64,000 bases of DNA from contig NZ_CP139965.1 in NCBI RefSeq assembly GCF_034424375.1, positions 1,674,001 through 1,738,000 of the forward strand, given 5' to 3'. The notes beneath the pieces were generated by a model. It was not told the DNA's origin. It saw nothing but the letters and a program-made list of their open reading frames with translations, and made no database searches. Position 1 is the stretch's first letter. Each line of letters opens with the position of its first letter. A program made the translations under genes and the position numbers. This stretch comes from Paraburkholderia kururiensis. GTDB lineage: Bacteria; Pseudomonadota; Gammaproteobacteria; Burkholderiales; Burkholderiaceae. Below are positions 34,175 to 42,736 of the stretch, one piece after another.

Positions 34175-34189
34175 GCACTCCTGCGGTGC
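34175..34189 (-). promoter_or_regulatory. NtrC-type enhancer site 2
   Basis: A second exact GCAC-N7-GTGC, 31 bp (about three helical turns) from the first, on the same face of the DNA, centred about 133 bp upstream of the start point. The pair mimics glnA-type enhancers. Confidence 0.78.
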
Positions 34190-34356
34190 GATGCGTTGCA
34201 GTGAAGTGCAGGCGAGCGCCTGCAGGGCCGGTTGCCTCGAAACATGAACGGTGCTGCGTGAAGCGCGGGGAAAACGGGGAGCGGGATGAAGCAGGAGGAC
34301 GTGCGTTCCGTTGCCGTGAGAGGCACCGGATGCAGCGAAAAGAGGGGAAGCGGGAA

Positions 34357-34384
34357 GCGCGCGGCACGATGATGCGTCGCGCGC
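34357..34384 (-). terminator. Possible terminator of the 34411-34629 gene
   Basis: On the minus strand GCGCGC and GCGCGC arms around ACG-CATCAT-CGT, followed by a pyrimidine-rich tract with TCTTTT. It would insulate the small upstream gene from the nas control region. Confidence 0.4.
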
Positions 34385-34410
34385 GGGGATGGGCCGCGAG
34401 GTGCCGTCGG

Positions 34411-34629
34411 TCAGCTCGTCGTCTCGGGCATGCGCTTTTTCAGTTCGTTCGAGGCGGCGAGCGGAATGCGCGCGTCGTCCCACTCGCGCAGCCATTCCAC
34501 TTCACGCGCGGTGAAGACCTGGCCGTAGTTGCGCAGGGCGTACTGCAGCGAATCGATGATGTGATTGCGGATGATCTCGGGCGTGCGCTGGTCGTCTAGC
34601 ACCGCACGGAACGCTTCGAGCGTGGCCAT
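34411..34629 (-). CDS. Small conserved-looking protein of unknown function
   Basis: 72 aa; the ATG at 34629 (MATLEAFRAVL) follows GGAGCAACGACC, while the upstream frame is poor. Soluble, rich in charged residues: RTPEIIRNHIIDSLQYALR and YGQVFTAREVEWLREWDD look helical. No family recognised. It lies directly upstream of the NtrC sites in the same direction as the nas operon, which may mean a link to nitrogen control. Confidence 0.6.
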   Translation of the reverse strand: MATLEAFRAVLDDQRTPEIIRNHIIDSLQYALRNYGQVFTAREVEWLREWDDARIPLAASNELKKRMPETTS

Positions 34630-34845
34630 GGTCGTTGCTCCTGTTGCTGTTGGGGCCACGCGCAGGCGAATGAAGGTCATGAGCGTGCGCGCGGACCGTG
34701 ATGCGATCCGCGCTTTATCGCACGTCAATAGTCGGGAGACAAACGGAAAAAAATCAGGCGCCCGCGAATGTGCCGGTGGGTGGGCGTGTTCGAGGACGTT
34801 CATTCCACGCCGCACGCCGAATCCGACTAGCGACTATGCGGCCCT

Positions 34846-35346
34846 CTACTCCGCAGGCACGGGAACAATCGAAGAGATGCGCCAGCCCATGCCGGTACGA
34901 AGCGCCACTTCGTACATGAGGAATCGGCCCGTCGTGGCGGAGGCCGGCGACTTTCCGGACGTGATCAGGGCGGGCGCGTAGAGCTGCGCGACGTCGTCGC
35001 TGAGGGGAAGTATCTTGATGTTGCCGGTCTCCGGTTCGAATTTCCAGACGCCCTTGAAGGTCTCGCGGAAGTGATCCAGCAAGGCGGTTCTGCCCCAGAT
35101 GCGGTAGGGACGCGCGACGAGTGCCACGGGATCGGATTCGCCCGGCGAAGAAGAGACGAAGACGCTCGCGAACTCCGTGAGGTCGTGCGTGGTCGCGGCA
35201 TGGGCCTGGCGCAGGAAGAGCGTTCTGATTTCCTGCTGATCGCCGTCGGTGAAGTGCTGGGCCGCTGCCGCGGTTTGCGCGTATGTCGCGGGAAGCGCGG
35301 CGACGAGCAGCGAAAAAACGGCAGACCTGAAGCCATTCCGATTCAT
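34846..35346 (-). CDS. Exported NTF2/SnoaL-like protein
   Basis: 166 aa. Signal peptide MNRNGFRSAVFSLLVAALPATYAQ; the ATG at 35346 follows AAAGGAGTT. The mature part resembles SgcJ/DUF4440-type cone-fold proteins: QEIRTLFLRQAHAATTHDLTEFASVF (core HDLTEFASVFVSS), a central RTALLDHFRETFKGVW and a C-terminal GMGWRISSIVPVPAE strand. Such proteins are small-molecule binders or enzymes; no catalytic set can be named. Same strand as the SMP-30-like gene, 68 bp after it. Confidence 0.68.
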   Translation of the reverse strand: MNRNGFRSAVFSLLVAALPATYAQTAAAAQHFTDGDQQEIRTLFLRQAHAATTHDLTEFASVFVSSSPGESDPVALVARPYRIWGRTALLDHFRETFKGVWKFEPETGNIKILPLSDDVAQLYAPALITSGKSPASATTGRFLMYEVALRTGMGWRISSIVPVPAE

Positions 35347-35414
35347 GATGCGAACTCCTTTGATGGGACATTGACGACAGCGGCGGTCCATTGCGCAGTG
35401 CGGTCGCGCTGCGC

Positions 35415-36362
35415 TCACGGGCCGACCGGATTCGGGACTTGCAGCAATGCGCCGCGCTTCGCGCCGTCGGCTTCGTCCGGTATTGCGGTGACGAATACTG
35501 ACCTGCCGTCCGGCGCGATCGCAAGATTCGAATGATGGGCGAGCGGGAGTCGCACGGCTTCGCGCAGTCGGCCGTCGGCGGCGAAGACGGCAAAGCCGCC
35601 GCCATCGTATTGCGCGACGAATACGTTGCCGTGGGCGTCGGTGCGTACGCCGTCGGGTGTGAACCGCGTGTTGGCCGCGAGCGGGCCGAACGCGGTTTGC
35701 GCCGCGAACAGGCGGCGATGCGAGAGTTGTGCGGAGCCGCGGATGGTGAACGCGAGAACGCGTGCCGCGTCGCTCTCCGCCACGTAGAGCGTGCCGTTGT
35801 CAGGGGACACGGCCACGCCGTTGGCATAGCGGATGCCGGTCGCTACCTCGCGCACGTGATGCGCGGTATCGCGGTAGAACACCTTGCCGGGCGTATCGGC
35901 CGAGCCCGATGCCGTGAAGTACACGCCGCCGTGGTGGTCCGCCGTCAGGTCGTTCGGGTGGATGAGCGGGTTGCCGGCGTCGTCGGTATTTATCTCGCGG
36001 AGGGTTCGCCCGTCCGTGGTGATCTCGACAATGGCGCCGCTGTCGTAGCACGCCACCAGCAGGCCATCGCCGCTCGGAGCGAGACCGTTCGCGCCGCAAC
36101 CGTCGCGTTGCCATACGCGCTGCGCCTCGCCGCCGACGATGCGCAGCACTTCCGACCGGCCGTAGTCGACGAAATAGAGCGTCGTGCCGACAAACACCGT
36201 GCCTTCGGGAAATTGCAGACCGTCGACGATGGTTCTGGCTGTGGCTGTCGGCGTTGCGACTGGCTGCGCCTGGATGGGCGCGAAGGGCAGCAGACCCAGT
36301 ACGCCGACCATGATGCTTCGAGCGAAATGCACGCAGGCATTCGTGAGGCCCTCGCTGTTCAT
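35415..36362 (-). CDS. Exported SMP-30/gluconolactonase-like beta-propeller
   Basis: 315 aa. Signal peptide (ARSIMVGVLGLLPFAPIQAQ) then a six-bladed propeller: LQFPEGTVFVGTTLYFVDY, NGLAPSGDGLLVAC, HPNDLTADHHGGVYFTAS with the metal-site Asn/Asp, YANGVAVSPDNGTLYVAES, TPDGVRTDAHGNVFVAQ. These match the SMP-30/gluconolaconase/LRE family, calcium-dependent lactonases. Periplasmic. Substrate unknown. Start ATG at 36362; the longer upstream frame is not protein-like. Confidence 0.82.
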   Translation of the reverse strand: MNSEGLTNACVHFARSIMVGVLGLLPFAPIQAQPVATPTATARTIVDGLQFPEGTVFVGTTLYFVDYGRSEVLRIVGGEAQRVWQRDGCGANGLAPSGDGLLVACYDSGAIVEITTDGRTLREINTDDAGNPLIHPNDLTADHHGGVYFTASGSADTPGKVFYRDTAHHVREVATGIRYANGVAVSPDNGTLYVAESDAARVLAFTIRGSAQLSHRRLFAAQTAFGPLAANTRFTPDGVRTDAHGNVFVAQYDGGGFAVFAADGRLREAVRLPLAHHSNLAIAPDGRSVFVTAIPDEADGAKRGALLQVPNPVGP

Positions 36363-36667
36363 TCGACTCCTCTTGTCCGGTGATTGCCGGTTCGGCCGGA
36401 GGACCGGCGGCATCGCGGCGAGCAGCGTAACGATGACGCATGTCGTCGGCGTTTGAACACGCCTGTCGCAAAGAACAGCATGGCTGTACCAAACAGCCGG
36501 GACGGGGTCGCGCAGGCGACCGGCGGAAGTGGGCGGCGCCTTGGGTCGTTGAACGTGGGGGGAGGTGCCCAGGCGCGGGCCGTCGCGATAGGGCAGCGGA
36601 CTTTGTTCGCGGGCCGCGCCGCTTCTGAACGGCGTTAGACGGAAAGCGGCAACGACGCGCGCCGGCG
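36363..36667. other. Intergenic region
   Basis: About 300 bp upstream of the SMP-30-like gene and downstream of the ferredoxin gene. One inverted repeat, GCCGGT and ACCGGC at 36386-36408, is visible near the start of the SMP-30-like gene. No gene supported. Confidence 0.4.
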
Positions 36668-37126
36668 CTAGCGCCCGTTTTCGTTTCGCTTGCCGGGTGG
36701 GCTCGCATCGAGGTCCACGGCGCCGGGCGCCTCGATCACGAGATCGGTCTCTGCAACGGCCACGCAAGGCAGGATGTAGCCTTCGGCCTTCTCTTCGGCC
36801 GAAAGACCCGGCCATTCGATCGTATGGCGCACCTTGCCTTCGATCACGCGGCACAGGCACGTGCGGCACGTGCCGTTGCGGCACGAACGCGGCAGCCGCA
36901 GATTCGCGAAGCCGGCGGCTTCGAGCACGGTGAGCGTGTCCGGCGCCTCGAAGACGCGGCCGAGCGGTTCCACGCGAACGTGTGGGACGGCCGCGTCGCG
37001 ATGCTCGTCTGTTCGATCGGCAGGAGCGGGCGCGCTTTCGTTTGCGTTTGCGCTTTTTGGGGCTCCGCTTGTGGCGCCGTCGGTGTCATGCGGATTCATG
37101 CGGTGCTTCACGTCGTTGCTGTTCAA
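36668..37126 (-). CDS. [2Fe-2S] ferredoxin with alanine-rich N-terminal extension
   Basis: 152 aa. The plant-type cluster motif is complete: C82-x4-C87-x2-C90 in SCRNGTCRTC and C121 in ILPCVAV. The first 45 residues are a low-complexity Ala/Asn/Asp-rich extension; a Met at residue 10 could be the true start. An electron carrier in the cytoplasm. The gene starts 28 bp after the end of the MbfA-like gene, so the two are probably one operon. Confidence 0.85.
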   Translation of the reverse strand: MNSNDVKHRMNPHDTDGATSGAPKSANANESAPAPADRTDEHRDAAVPHVRVEPLGRVFEAPDTLTVLEAAGFANLRLPRSCRNGTCRTCLCRVIEGKVRHTIEWPGLSAEEKAEGYILPCVAVAETDLVIEAPGAVDLDASPPGKRNENGR

Positions 37127-37154
37127 TTACGCCTGGCCTGCTCACGAAATCCGG

Positions 37155-38285
37155 TCACGAAATCGACACGCCGAGCAGCCGCCCCGCGCCGAACGTGAAG
37201 GCGGCTGCAATCAGCCCGATCACGATCTGGCGACCCGCCGAAAAGAGCGCGCCGCGTCCGTTGAACAGCGAAGTGAACACGCCCACGGCGGCGAGCCCGA
37301 AGCCCGCCAGCGCCACGCATTGCACGATGGCCGACATGCCGTGCGCCCACAGGAAAGGCATGGCCGGAAAGATGGCGCCCAGCGAAAAGAGGCAAAACGA
37401 GACGCCCGCCGCCGTCCACGGATTGCCGCCCAGTTCCGCAGGGTCGAGCCCGAGTTCTTCGCGCGTGAGCGTATCGAGCGCCTTGTCCTTGTCGCGCATG
37501 ATCTGCGCGGCCACGCGGCGGGCTTCGTCGGCGTCCACGCCCTTGGCCTGGTAGATCAGCGCGAGTTCGTGCCGTTCGGCGTCGGGCGTCTGCTCGATTT
37601 CGTCGGACTCCTTCGCGATCTGCGTGCGCGCCAGTTCGCGCGCGTTCGTGACGGACAGCCATTCGCCGAGCGCCATCGAACACGCACCCGCGATCAGGCC
37701 GGCGAGGCCGGTGAGCAGGATCGTGCGGTTCGCCGCGCCTGCGCCGGCCACGCCCATGATGAGGCAGAAGTTCGAGACGAGGCCGTCGTTGGCGCCCAGC
37801 ACGGCGGCGCGCAGATCGTTGCCGGAGGTCACGCCTTTGTGCCACGACTCGGCGGCCGCAATCTGCGCGCCCTTCGACATGCCCTCCGCGTTCTGACCGT
37901 CCACCACGGCGCGCACGACGTCGGCGTGGTGCTGTTCTTCTGCCGAGAGCTTTTCGGCGCCGGGCTGGTGCGCGTACTTGTTGCGGTCGGCGTACTCCGC
38001 GGCGGCCAGCGTCGGCAACACGAAGGCCGGGCCGAACGTGCGGGTGAGCGTGCGCATCAGGTGCGTCTTGATGCTGTGCCGATGCGCCCGCACGCGCACG
38101 CCGTTGGCCCGCAGCTTGTCGGACCAGACCTGCGCGTGCTCGCGCTCGGAGGCCGCGAGCTGTTCGAACACGCTGCGGCGCGCGGGGTCTTTTTCGACCT
38201 GGGCAAGGGTTTCGTAGACGGCGGCGCTGTCGAGTTCGTCGGCGAGGTTCCGGCGATAGCGCTTGAGTTCGTGTCGGGAGGCCAT
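37155..38285 (-). CDS. MbfA-type ferritin-like/VIT iron transporter
   Basis: 376 aa fusion. Residues 1-145 are a ferritin-like (rubrerythrin/erythrin) domain with the iron-binding Glu and His residues: DELDSAAVYETLAQVEKD, ASEREHAQVW, EEQHHADVVRA. Residues 160-376 are a VIT1/CCC1 membrane domain (VLGANDGLVSNFCLIMGVAG, GACSMALGEWLSV, EIEQTPDAERHELALIY) with about five membrane segments. MbfA in Bradyrhizobium and Agrobacterium exports iron and protects from peroxide. Role here inferred from that domain order. Confidence 0.87.
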   Translation of the reverse strand: MASRHELKRYRRNLADELDSAAVYETLAQVEKDPARRSVFEQLAASEREHAQVWSDKLRANGVRVRAHRHSIKTHLMRTLTRTFGPAFVLPTLAAAEYADRNKYAHQPGAEKLSAEEQHHADVVRAVVDGQNAEGMSKGAQIAAAESWHKGVTSGNDLRAAVLGANDGLVSNFCLIMGVAGAGAANRTILLTGLAGLIAGACSMALGEWLSVTNARELARTQIAKESDEIEQTPDAERHELALIYQAKGVDADEARRVAAQIMRDKDKALDTLTREELGLDPAELGGNPWTAAGVSFCLFSLGAIFPAMPFLWAHGMSAIVQCVALAGFGLAAVGVFTSLFNGRGALFSAGRQIVIGLIAAAFTFGAGRLLGVSIS

Positions 38286-38645
38286 GGCTTGGGTTCGGGC
38301 AGGTTCGGGCGCAAGCTTAACGCACGTGCGGCAAACCCGCTGCTACGGTGCCGTGCCGTGCCGTGCCGTGCCGTGCCGGGGCGTGGCATGGTTTCCGTTT
38401 GACCAGGCTGTCGCTTCACGCCCGGAACTGCGTGTATGCGGTGGTGCCCCTCTGCGTCGGCGCTGTCGGCGTTCGGGCTGATTTGCGGCCGGGCGGCTTG
38501 GGCCCTGCGCCCTGTGCTGCCTTGCCCCTGCCTGCACGTGGCCTTGCCTCGTCCGGGCGTGCGGGGCCGGCCCCGCTGCGTGCGGCCTCGTACGGCTTCG
38601 TACGTGCAGCGCGCGCCCCAACGAGCGCTGCACGTGGCCGCCGCT
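38286..38645. other. Repeat-rich intergenic region
   Basis: 360 bp between mbfA-like and acoR-like genes. It contains a 10-bp direct repeat GGTTCGGGCA/GGTTCGGGCG at about 38292-38311, six GTGCC units, and GC-rich CTTGCCCCTGCCTG-type sequence. Long open frames here are repeat translation and not genes. Confidence 0.5.
38348..38377. repeat. Six tandem GTGCC pentamers
   Basis: GTGCC repeated six times without interruption, 63-92 bp upstream of the mbfA-like start codon on its promoter side. Confidence 0.9.
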
Positions 38646-40610
38646 TCAGTGGGCCGTGCGCTTGCGCAGATGCCGGTAGACCGTATTTCTTGCGAGCCCG
38701 AGTTCGCGTGCCGCCGCCGACACGTTCCCGCCCAGCCGCGCCAGCGTGGCTTCGACGAGCGCCGCCTGCCAGTCCTGCAGACGTCCGGACGCCAATGCCT
38801 GATGCGCCTGATCGTTCGCCGCGCGGACCTCGGCGGCGGGCGCAGCGTGAAGGGGGTCCGCAACGGCGAGGGTCGCAGGCTCGCAGTCCTCGAAGAAGTC
38901 TTCGGGCAGGTGCTCGAGGCCGATCGCGTCTTCGCCCTCGGCCATGATGCTCGCCGTGCGCAGCACGTTGGCGAGCTGGCGCAGGTTGCCGGGCCAGCGG
39001 CAGCGTGCGAAGCAGTCCAGTACATCTGCACTGACGCGTTTCGGTGCATGCGGGTGAGTGCACTGGTTTTCCAGGATGCGGGTGACGAGCACCGGCAGAT
39101 CCGTGCGTTCGCGCAGGGCCGGCAGCGTCACGGCAAGGCCGTTGATCCGGTAATAGAGGTCTTCTCGGAACGTGCCCGCCGCGATCATCTCGCGCAGATT
39201 GCGGTGCGTGGCGCAGACGATGCGCAGGTCCACGGGCACCGCGCGGGTGCCGCCGAGCGGCACGACGGTGCGTTCCTGCAGAACGCGCATCAGGCGTACC
39301 TGTTGGGCGAGCGGCATGTCGCCGATTTCATCGAGAAATAAAGTGCCGCCGTCGGCCTGCACGATCTTGCCGGTGTTGCCGCGCTTCTTCGCGCCCGTGA
39401 ACGCGCCGTCTTCGTAGCCGAACAGCTCGGCTTCGATCAACGTGTCCGGCAGCGACGCGCAGTTCACCGCGACGAACGGGCCGTCCGCGCGCGGCGAATC
39501 CTGGTGGATGGCGCGGGCCAGCCATTCCTTGCCCGTGCCGGTGCGGCCGAGCACCAGCACCGGAATGTCGCGTCCCCGCACCTTTTCGACGCGGCGCAGG
39601 ACATCGGCCATGCGGGCGTCGCCCGTGTCGAGCGAGGCGAGTGTTACCGCTGGGCCACCCGGCGTGCCCTGCGCCGCGGATGCAACGGGCCGCACCGCGG
39701 CCTCGCGCGAGACGACGCGCGGTGCCGTCGCCGTTGCGCGTGGCACGGCAAACTCGCCGCGCGCGATCACGCGCACGCCGCTCGGCAGCGTCAACGTGAG
39801 GCAGGCGCCGGGCGCCTGCGCCGCGTGCTGGAGCAGCACCGGAAACGGCACGCCGAACAGGGCGGCAAACGGCTGCCGCTGCAGCGCCGCGAGCGGCTGG
39901 CCCAGCTGGAACAGGGCGCTGCGGTTCGCGGAAAGCAGCGTGCCGTCCGGCGTGAACGCGGCCAGCCCTTCATACAGGGTGCCGATGAATTCGGCGTGCG
40001 CATGAAAGCGCACGCGCACGGCGTCGGCGAACTGGTTGGCGAACAGGTGGTTCTCGATCATCTGCGCCGACATCCGCACGAGTGCCAGCGTGTGCTTGTG
40101 GGCGCCGCGCGTGTCGCCGCTCACGTCCAGTGCGCCGATGGCCTCGCCGAACGGGTCCACGATGGGCGTGCAGGAGCAGGTGAGGATGTGGTTGGCGCGC
40201 AGGAAGTGCTCGCCACCGTGGACGATGGTGGGCTGCCCGTCCACGAGCGCCGTGCCGATCGCATTCGTGCCGCGGTCGCTTTCGGCCCACGAAACGCCGG
40301 GGCAGAGCGCGACGCGCCGGGCTTTCTCGATGAAGTCGTTGTCGCCGAGGCTGTGCAGGATCACGCCGTGGCGGTCCGTGAGCAGCACCATGCTTTGCGT
40401 GTCGACGATCTGCGCATGCAGCGTTTCCATGACCGGCAGTGCATGCGCATAGAGCGACTGATTACGCTCGATCAACTCGCGCAGCGCGAGCGGCGCAAGG
40501 GGCTGGAAGTCGGGCGTTTCGCCGGTATGCAGGCCGACTTCGCGCGAACGCGCGTGCGCCTGCGCGATGACGTCGGTACGGCGGGCCGATATCGCGAAAG
40601 GTTGTGTCAC
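38646..40610 (-). CDS. AcoR-like sigma-54-dependent activator
   Basis: 654 aa with a GTG start at 40610, preceded by GGAG; the frame upstream of it is not protein-like. Residues 70-230 form a GAF sensor (DRHGVILHSLGDNDF, GTNAIGTALVDGQP, CSCTPIVDPFGEAIGALD), typical of AcoR. AAA+ domain: LGRTGTGKEWLARA Walker A, DGAFTGAKK (the sigma-54 contact loop), GGTLFLDEIGDMP Walker B, RWPGNLRQLANV. C-terminal Fis-type helix-turn-helix GGNVSAAARELGLARNTVY. No acetoin or alcohol genes are adjacent, so its target is unknown. Confidence 0.9.
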   Translation of the reverse strand: MTQPFAISARRTDVIAQAHARSREVGLHTGETPDFQPLAPLALRELIERNQSLYAHALPVMETLHAQIVDTQSMVLLTDRHGVILHSLGDNDFIEKARRVALCPGVSWAESDRGTNAIGTALVDGQPTIVHGGEHFLRANHILTCSCTPIVDPFGEAIGALDVSGDTRGAHKHTLALVRMSAQMIENHLFANQFADAVRVRFHAHAEFIGTLYEGLAAFTPDGTLLSANRSALFQLGQPLAALQRQPFAALFGVPFPVLLQHAAQAPGACLTLTLPSGVRVIARGEFAVPRATATAPRVVSREAAVRPVASAAQGTPGGPAVTLASLDTGDARMADVLRRVEKVRGRDIPVLVLGRTGTGKEWLARAIHQDSPRADGPFVAVNCASLPDTLIEAELFGYEDGAFTGAKKRGNTGKIVQADGGTLFLDEIGDMPLAQQVRLMRVLQERTVVPLGGTRAVPVDLRIVCATHRNLREMIAAGTFREDLYYRINGLAVTLPALRERTDLPVLVTRILENQCTHPHAPKRVSADVLDCFARCRWPGNLRQLANVLRTASIMAEGEDAIGLEHLPEDFFEDCEPATLAVADPLHAAPAAEVRAANDQAHQALASGRLQDWQAALVEATLARLGGNVSAAARELGLARNTVYRHLRKRTAH

Positions 40611-41031
40611 TGCGTGTCTCCAGTTCGTGCGGCGCGCGGCAGCGAAGTGCATGGCTGCGTCCGGTCTCGCGTGCTGCACCGCGCAATGTCGGTGCGGCAA
40701 AGGCGCGCGCAGGTCAGCGTTCATCTTACAGGACGGGTCGCCGCGCACGGCCCCGCTGGGCGCCGTGGCGCGTCGGGGTATGCCCTGGTTCGGGCGTGCG
40801 ACAGGGTGCCCGCACCGAAGCTGCATTCGATTGCATCGCCCGTGCAGTGCACGTTCCCGGCATGGCTCCGGTGGGCCACCGAGGCCTTTCGCCAGGCCAT
40901 CACGCAAAACTTGCGGGTTGCTGCAACTCGTCTAAAGTGAATGGATCGAGCGACGGGCGTCCGTCTGTCGCCCGGTCTTGAAGGCGCATGCGCGCAGCCC
41001 CGATGACCCGTGAATCGAAGGCGACCTCACC
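40611..41031. other. Divergent promoter region
   Basis: 420 bp between the AcoR-like gene and the DUF1488 gene. TTGCGG and TAAAGT around 40912-40938, 16 bp apart, could be a weak sigma-70 promoter for the plus-strand gene. No sigma-54 promoter match was found. Confidence 0.35.
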
Positions 41032-41325
41032 ATGCAGATCATTTTCCCGAAAGAACCTCCTGAGTATTGCGGGCCTGAACTCACGCTGGCGTTTGCTGCG
41101 ATGGTGGATGGCGAGCGGCTGGAATGCGTGATTACGGCCGAGGCGCTGGAAGATCACTTTGGTGCAGAGTCCACGCGTGCCGAGGACATGCTGGGCGCCT
41201 TCGACGCGCACCGCGAACGCATCGAGGCGGCCACGCGCCGGCTGCTCTCCGAAACGCGTGGGCGGTGCGCCGTGCTGCGCAGCGGCTACGTGCGGTTTTA
41301 CGAGGCGAACGTGCGGCCGTCCTGA
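41032..41325 (+). CDS. DUF1488 family protein
   Basis: 97 aa. Matches the DUF1488 pattern: MQIIFPKEPPEYCGPELTLAF-like N-terminus (FPKEPPEYCG), CVITAEALEDHFGAES, and AFDAHRERIEAATRRL. Common in Burkholderia and of unknown function; soluble. Divergent from the AcoR-like activator. ATG weakly preceded by GAAGGCGA. Confidence 0.8.
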   Translation: MQIIFPKEPPEYCGPELTLAFAAMVDGERLECVITAEALEDHFGAESTRAEDMLGAFDAHRERIEAATRRLLSETRGRCAVLRSGYVRFYEANVRPS

Positions 41326-41369
41326 TCGGCGTTGCAGCGCCGTTGCCTGTTGCCCGAATGCCGTGCGGC

Positions 41370-41399
41370 AAAAAAAAGAAGCACCCCTTGGGGTGCTTC
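41370..41399 (-). terminator. Intrinsic terminator of the permease gene
   Basis: GAAGCACCCC-TT-GGGGTGCTTC, a perfect 10-bp stem, followed on the minus strand by eight T residues. It ends the 41435-42736 gene; from the plus side the stem may also stop the DUF1488 transcript. Confidence 0.9.
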
Positions 41400-41434
41400 C
41401 GTTTATCGCGCGCGCTTCGGTACACGCCGGTCGG

Positions 41435-42736
41435 CTACTCCGCTCCAAGATAGAAAAAGCGGAACAGGAACACCGCGGCGATGATCCACACCACCAGCTT
41501 GACCTGCCGCGCCTGGCCCGTCAGCAGCTTGAGCCCTGCGTACGAGATGAAGCCGAACGCCACGCCGTTGGCGATCGAGTATGTGAAGGGCATGAGCAGC
41601 GCTGTGAGCGAGGCCGGCACGGCTTCCGTCGCATCTTCCCAGGGCAGTTCCACCATTTCGCGCAGCATCAGGCACGACACGTAGAGCAGCGCAGGCGCGG
41701 TCGCGTAACCCGGCACGACGCCCGCCAGCGGTGCCACGAAGAGGCATGCGAGAAACAGCACGGCCACCGTGATGGCCGTCATGCCCGTGCGGCCGCCGGC
41801 CTGCACGCCCGAAGCGCTTTCGATATACGCCGTGGTGGACGACGTGCCGAGCACGGATCCGGCGAGAATCGCGGTGCTGTCCGCGAGCAACGCGCGGTTC
41901 AGGCGGTGCATCTTGCCGTGCACGAGCAGGCCCGCACGATTCGCGACACCCATCAGCGTGCCCGTTGCATCGAAGAGCTCGACGAGGAAGAACACGAGAA
42001 TCACGTTCAGGATGCCCGACGAAAGCGCGCCGCGAATATCGAGCTGAAAGAGCGTGGGCGAAATGGAGGGCGGTGCGGAGAACACGCCGTGGAACTGGTT
42101 GCCGCCGAAGAAGAAGCTAAGCACCGTGACGCCCACGATGCCGATCAGGATCGCGCCGCGCACACGCAGGAAGTCGAGCGTCACGATCACGAAGAAGCCG
42201 ATGATCGCGAGCACCACATGCGGGTTGTGCAGGTCGCCGAGCGCTACCAGCGTGGCCGGGTTGCCCACCACGACGCCCGAGGTCTTCAGCGAAATGATGG
42301 CGAGGAAGAGGCCGATGCCGCCCGTAATCGCCACGCGTATGGAATGGGGAATGCCATTGACGATCACCTCGCGCACGCGGATCAGCGTGACGATCATGAA
42401 GAGGCAACCCGAGATGAACACGGCGCCCAGCGCGGCCTGCCACGTGAAGCCCATGCCCTTCACCACCGTGTAGGCGAAGTACGCATTGAGGCCCATGCCG
42501 GGCGCGAGCGCGATGGGGTAGTTCGCGTAGAGGCCCATCACGAGCGAAGCGAGCGCCGCCACGAGGCAGGTGGCCACGAACACGGACTCTTTCGGCATAC
42601 CCGCGTCGCCCAGAATCGCCGGGTTCACGAAGATGATGTAGGCCATCGTGAGGAAGGTCGTGAAGCCCGCGAGCAATTCGGTGCGCAGGGTGGTGCCCGC
42701 TTCGTCGAAGCCGAAATAGCGCTTGATGGAGTCCAT
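41435..42736 (-). CDS. NCS2-family purine permease (AzgA/PbuG type)
   Basis: 433 aa with about 12-14 membrane segments. Start at 42736 (MDSIKRYFGFDEAGTTLRTE). Family marks: TTFLTMAYIIFVNPAILGDAGM, YPIALAPGMGLNAYFAYTVV, VFFLVELFDATGTLMGV, STTAYIESASGVQAGGRTGM (transport-site Glu). These fit the proton-linked adenine/guanine/hypoxanthine group rather than xanthine/uric acid permeases. No purine riboswitch is visible upstream. Confidence 0.88.
   Translation of the reverse strand: MDSIKRYFGFDEAGTTLRTELLAGFTTFLTMAYIIFVNPAILGDAGMPKESVFVATCLVAALASLVMGLYANYPIALAPGMGLNAYFAYTVVKGMGFTWQAALGAVFISGCLFMIVTLIRVREVIVNGIPHSIRVAITGGIGLFLAIISLKTSGVVVGNPATLVALGDLHNPHVVLAIIGFFVIVTLDFLRVRGAILIGIVGVTVLSFFFGGNQFHGVFSAPPSISPTLFQLDIRGALSSGILNVILVFFLVELFDATGTLMGVANRAGLLVHGKMHRLNRALLADSTAILAGSVLGTSSTTAYIESASGVQAGGRTGMTAITVAVLFLACLFVAPLAGVVPGYATAPALLYVSCLMLREMVELPWEDATEAVPASLTALLMPFTYSIANGVAFGFISYAGLKLLTGQARQVKLVVWIIAAVFLFRFFYLGAE

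Noticed and set aside
38348..38947. Open frame starting in the GTGCC repeat
   Set aside because: Its first residues translate the repeat and the rest is antisense to the activator gene.
40611..41031. Sigma-54 promoter near the AcoR-like gene
   Set aside because: TGGCCTGGCG-like sequence lacks the GC element at the right spacing.
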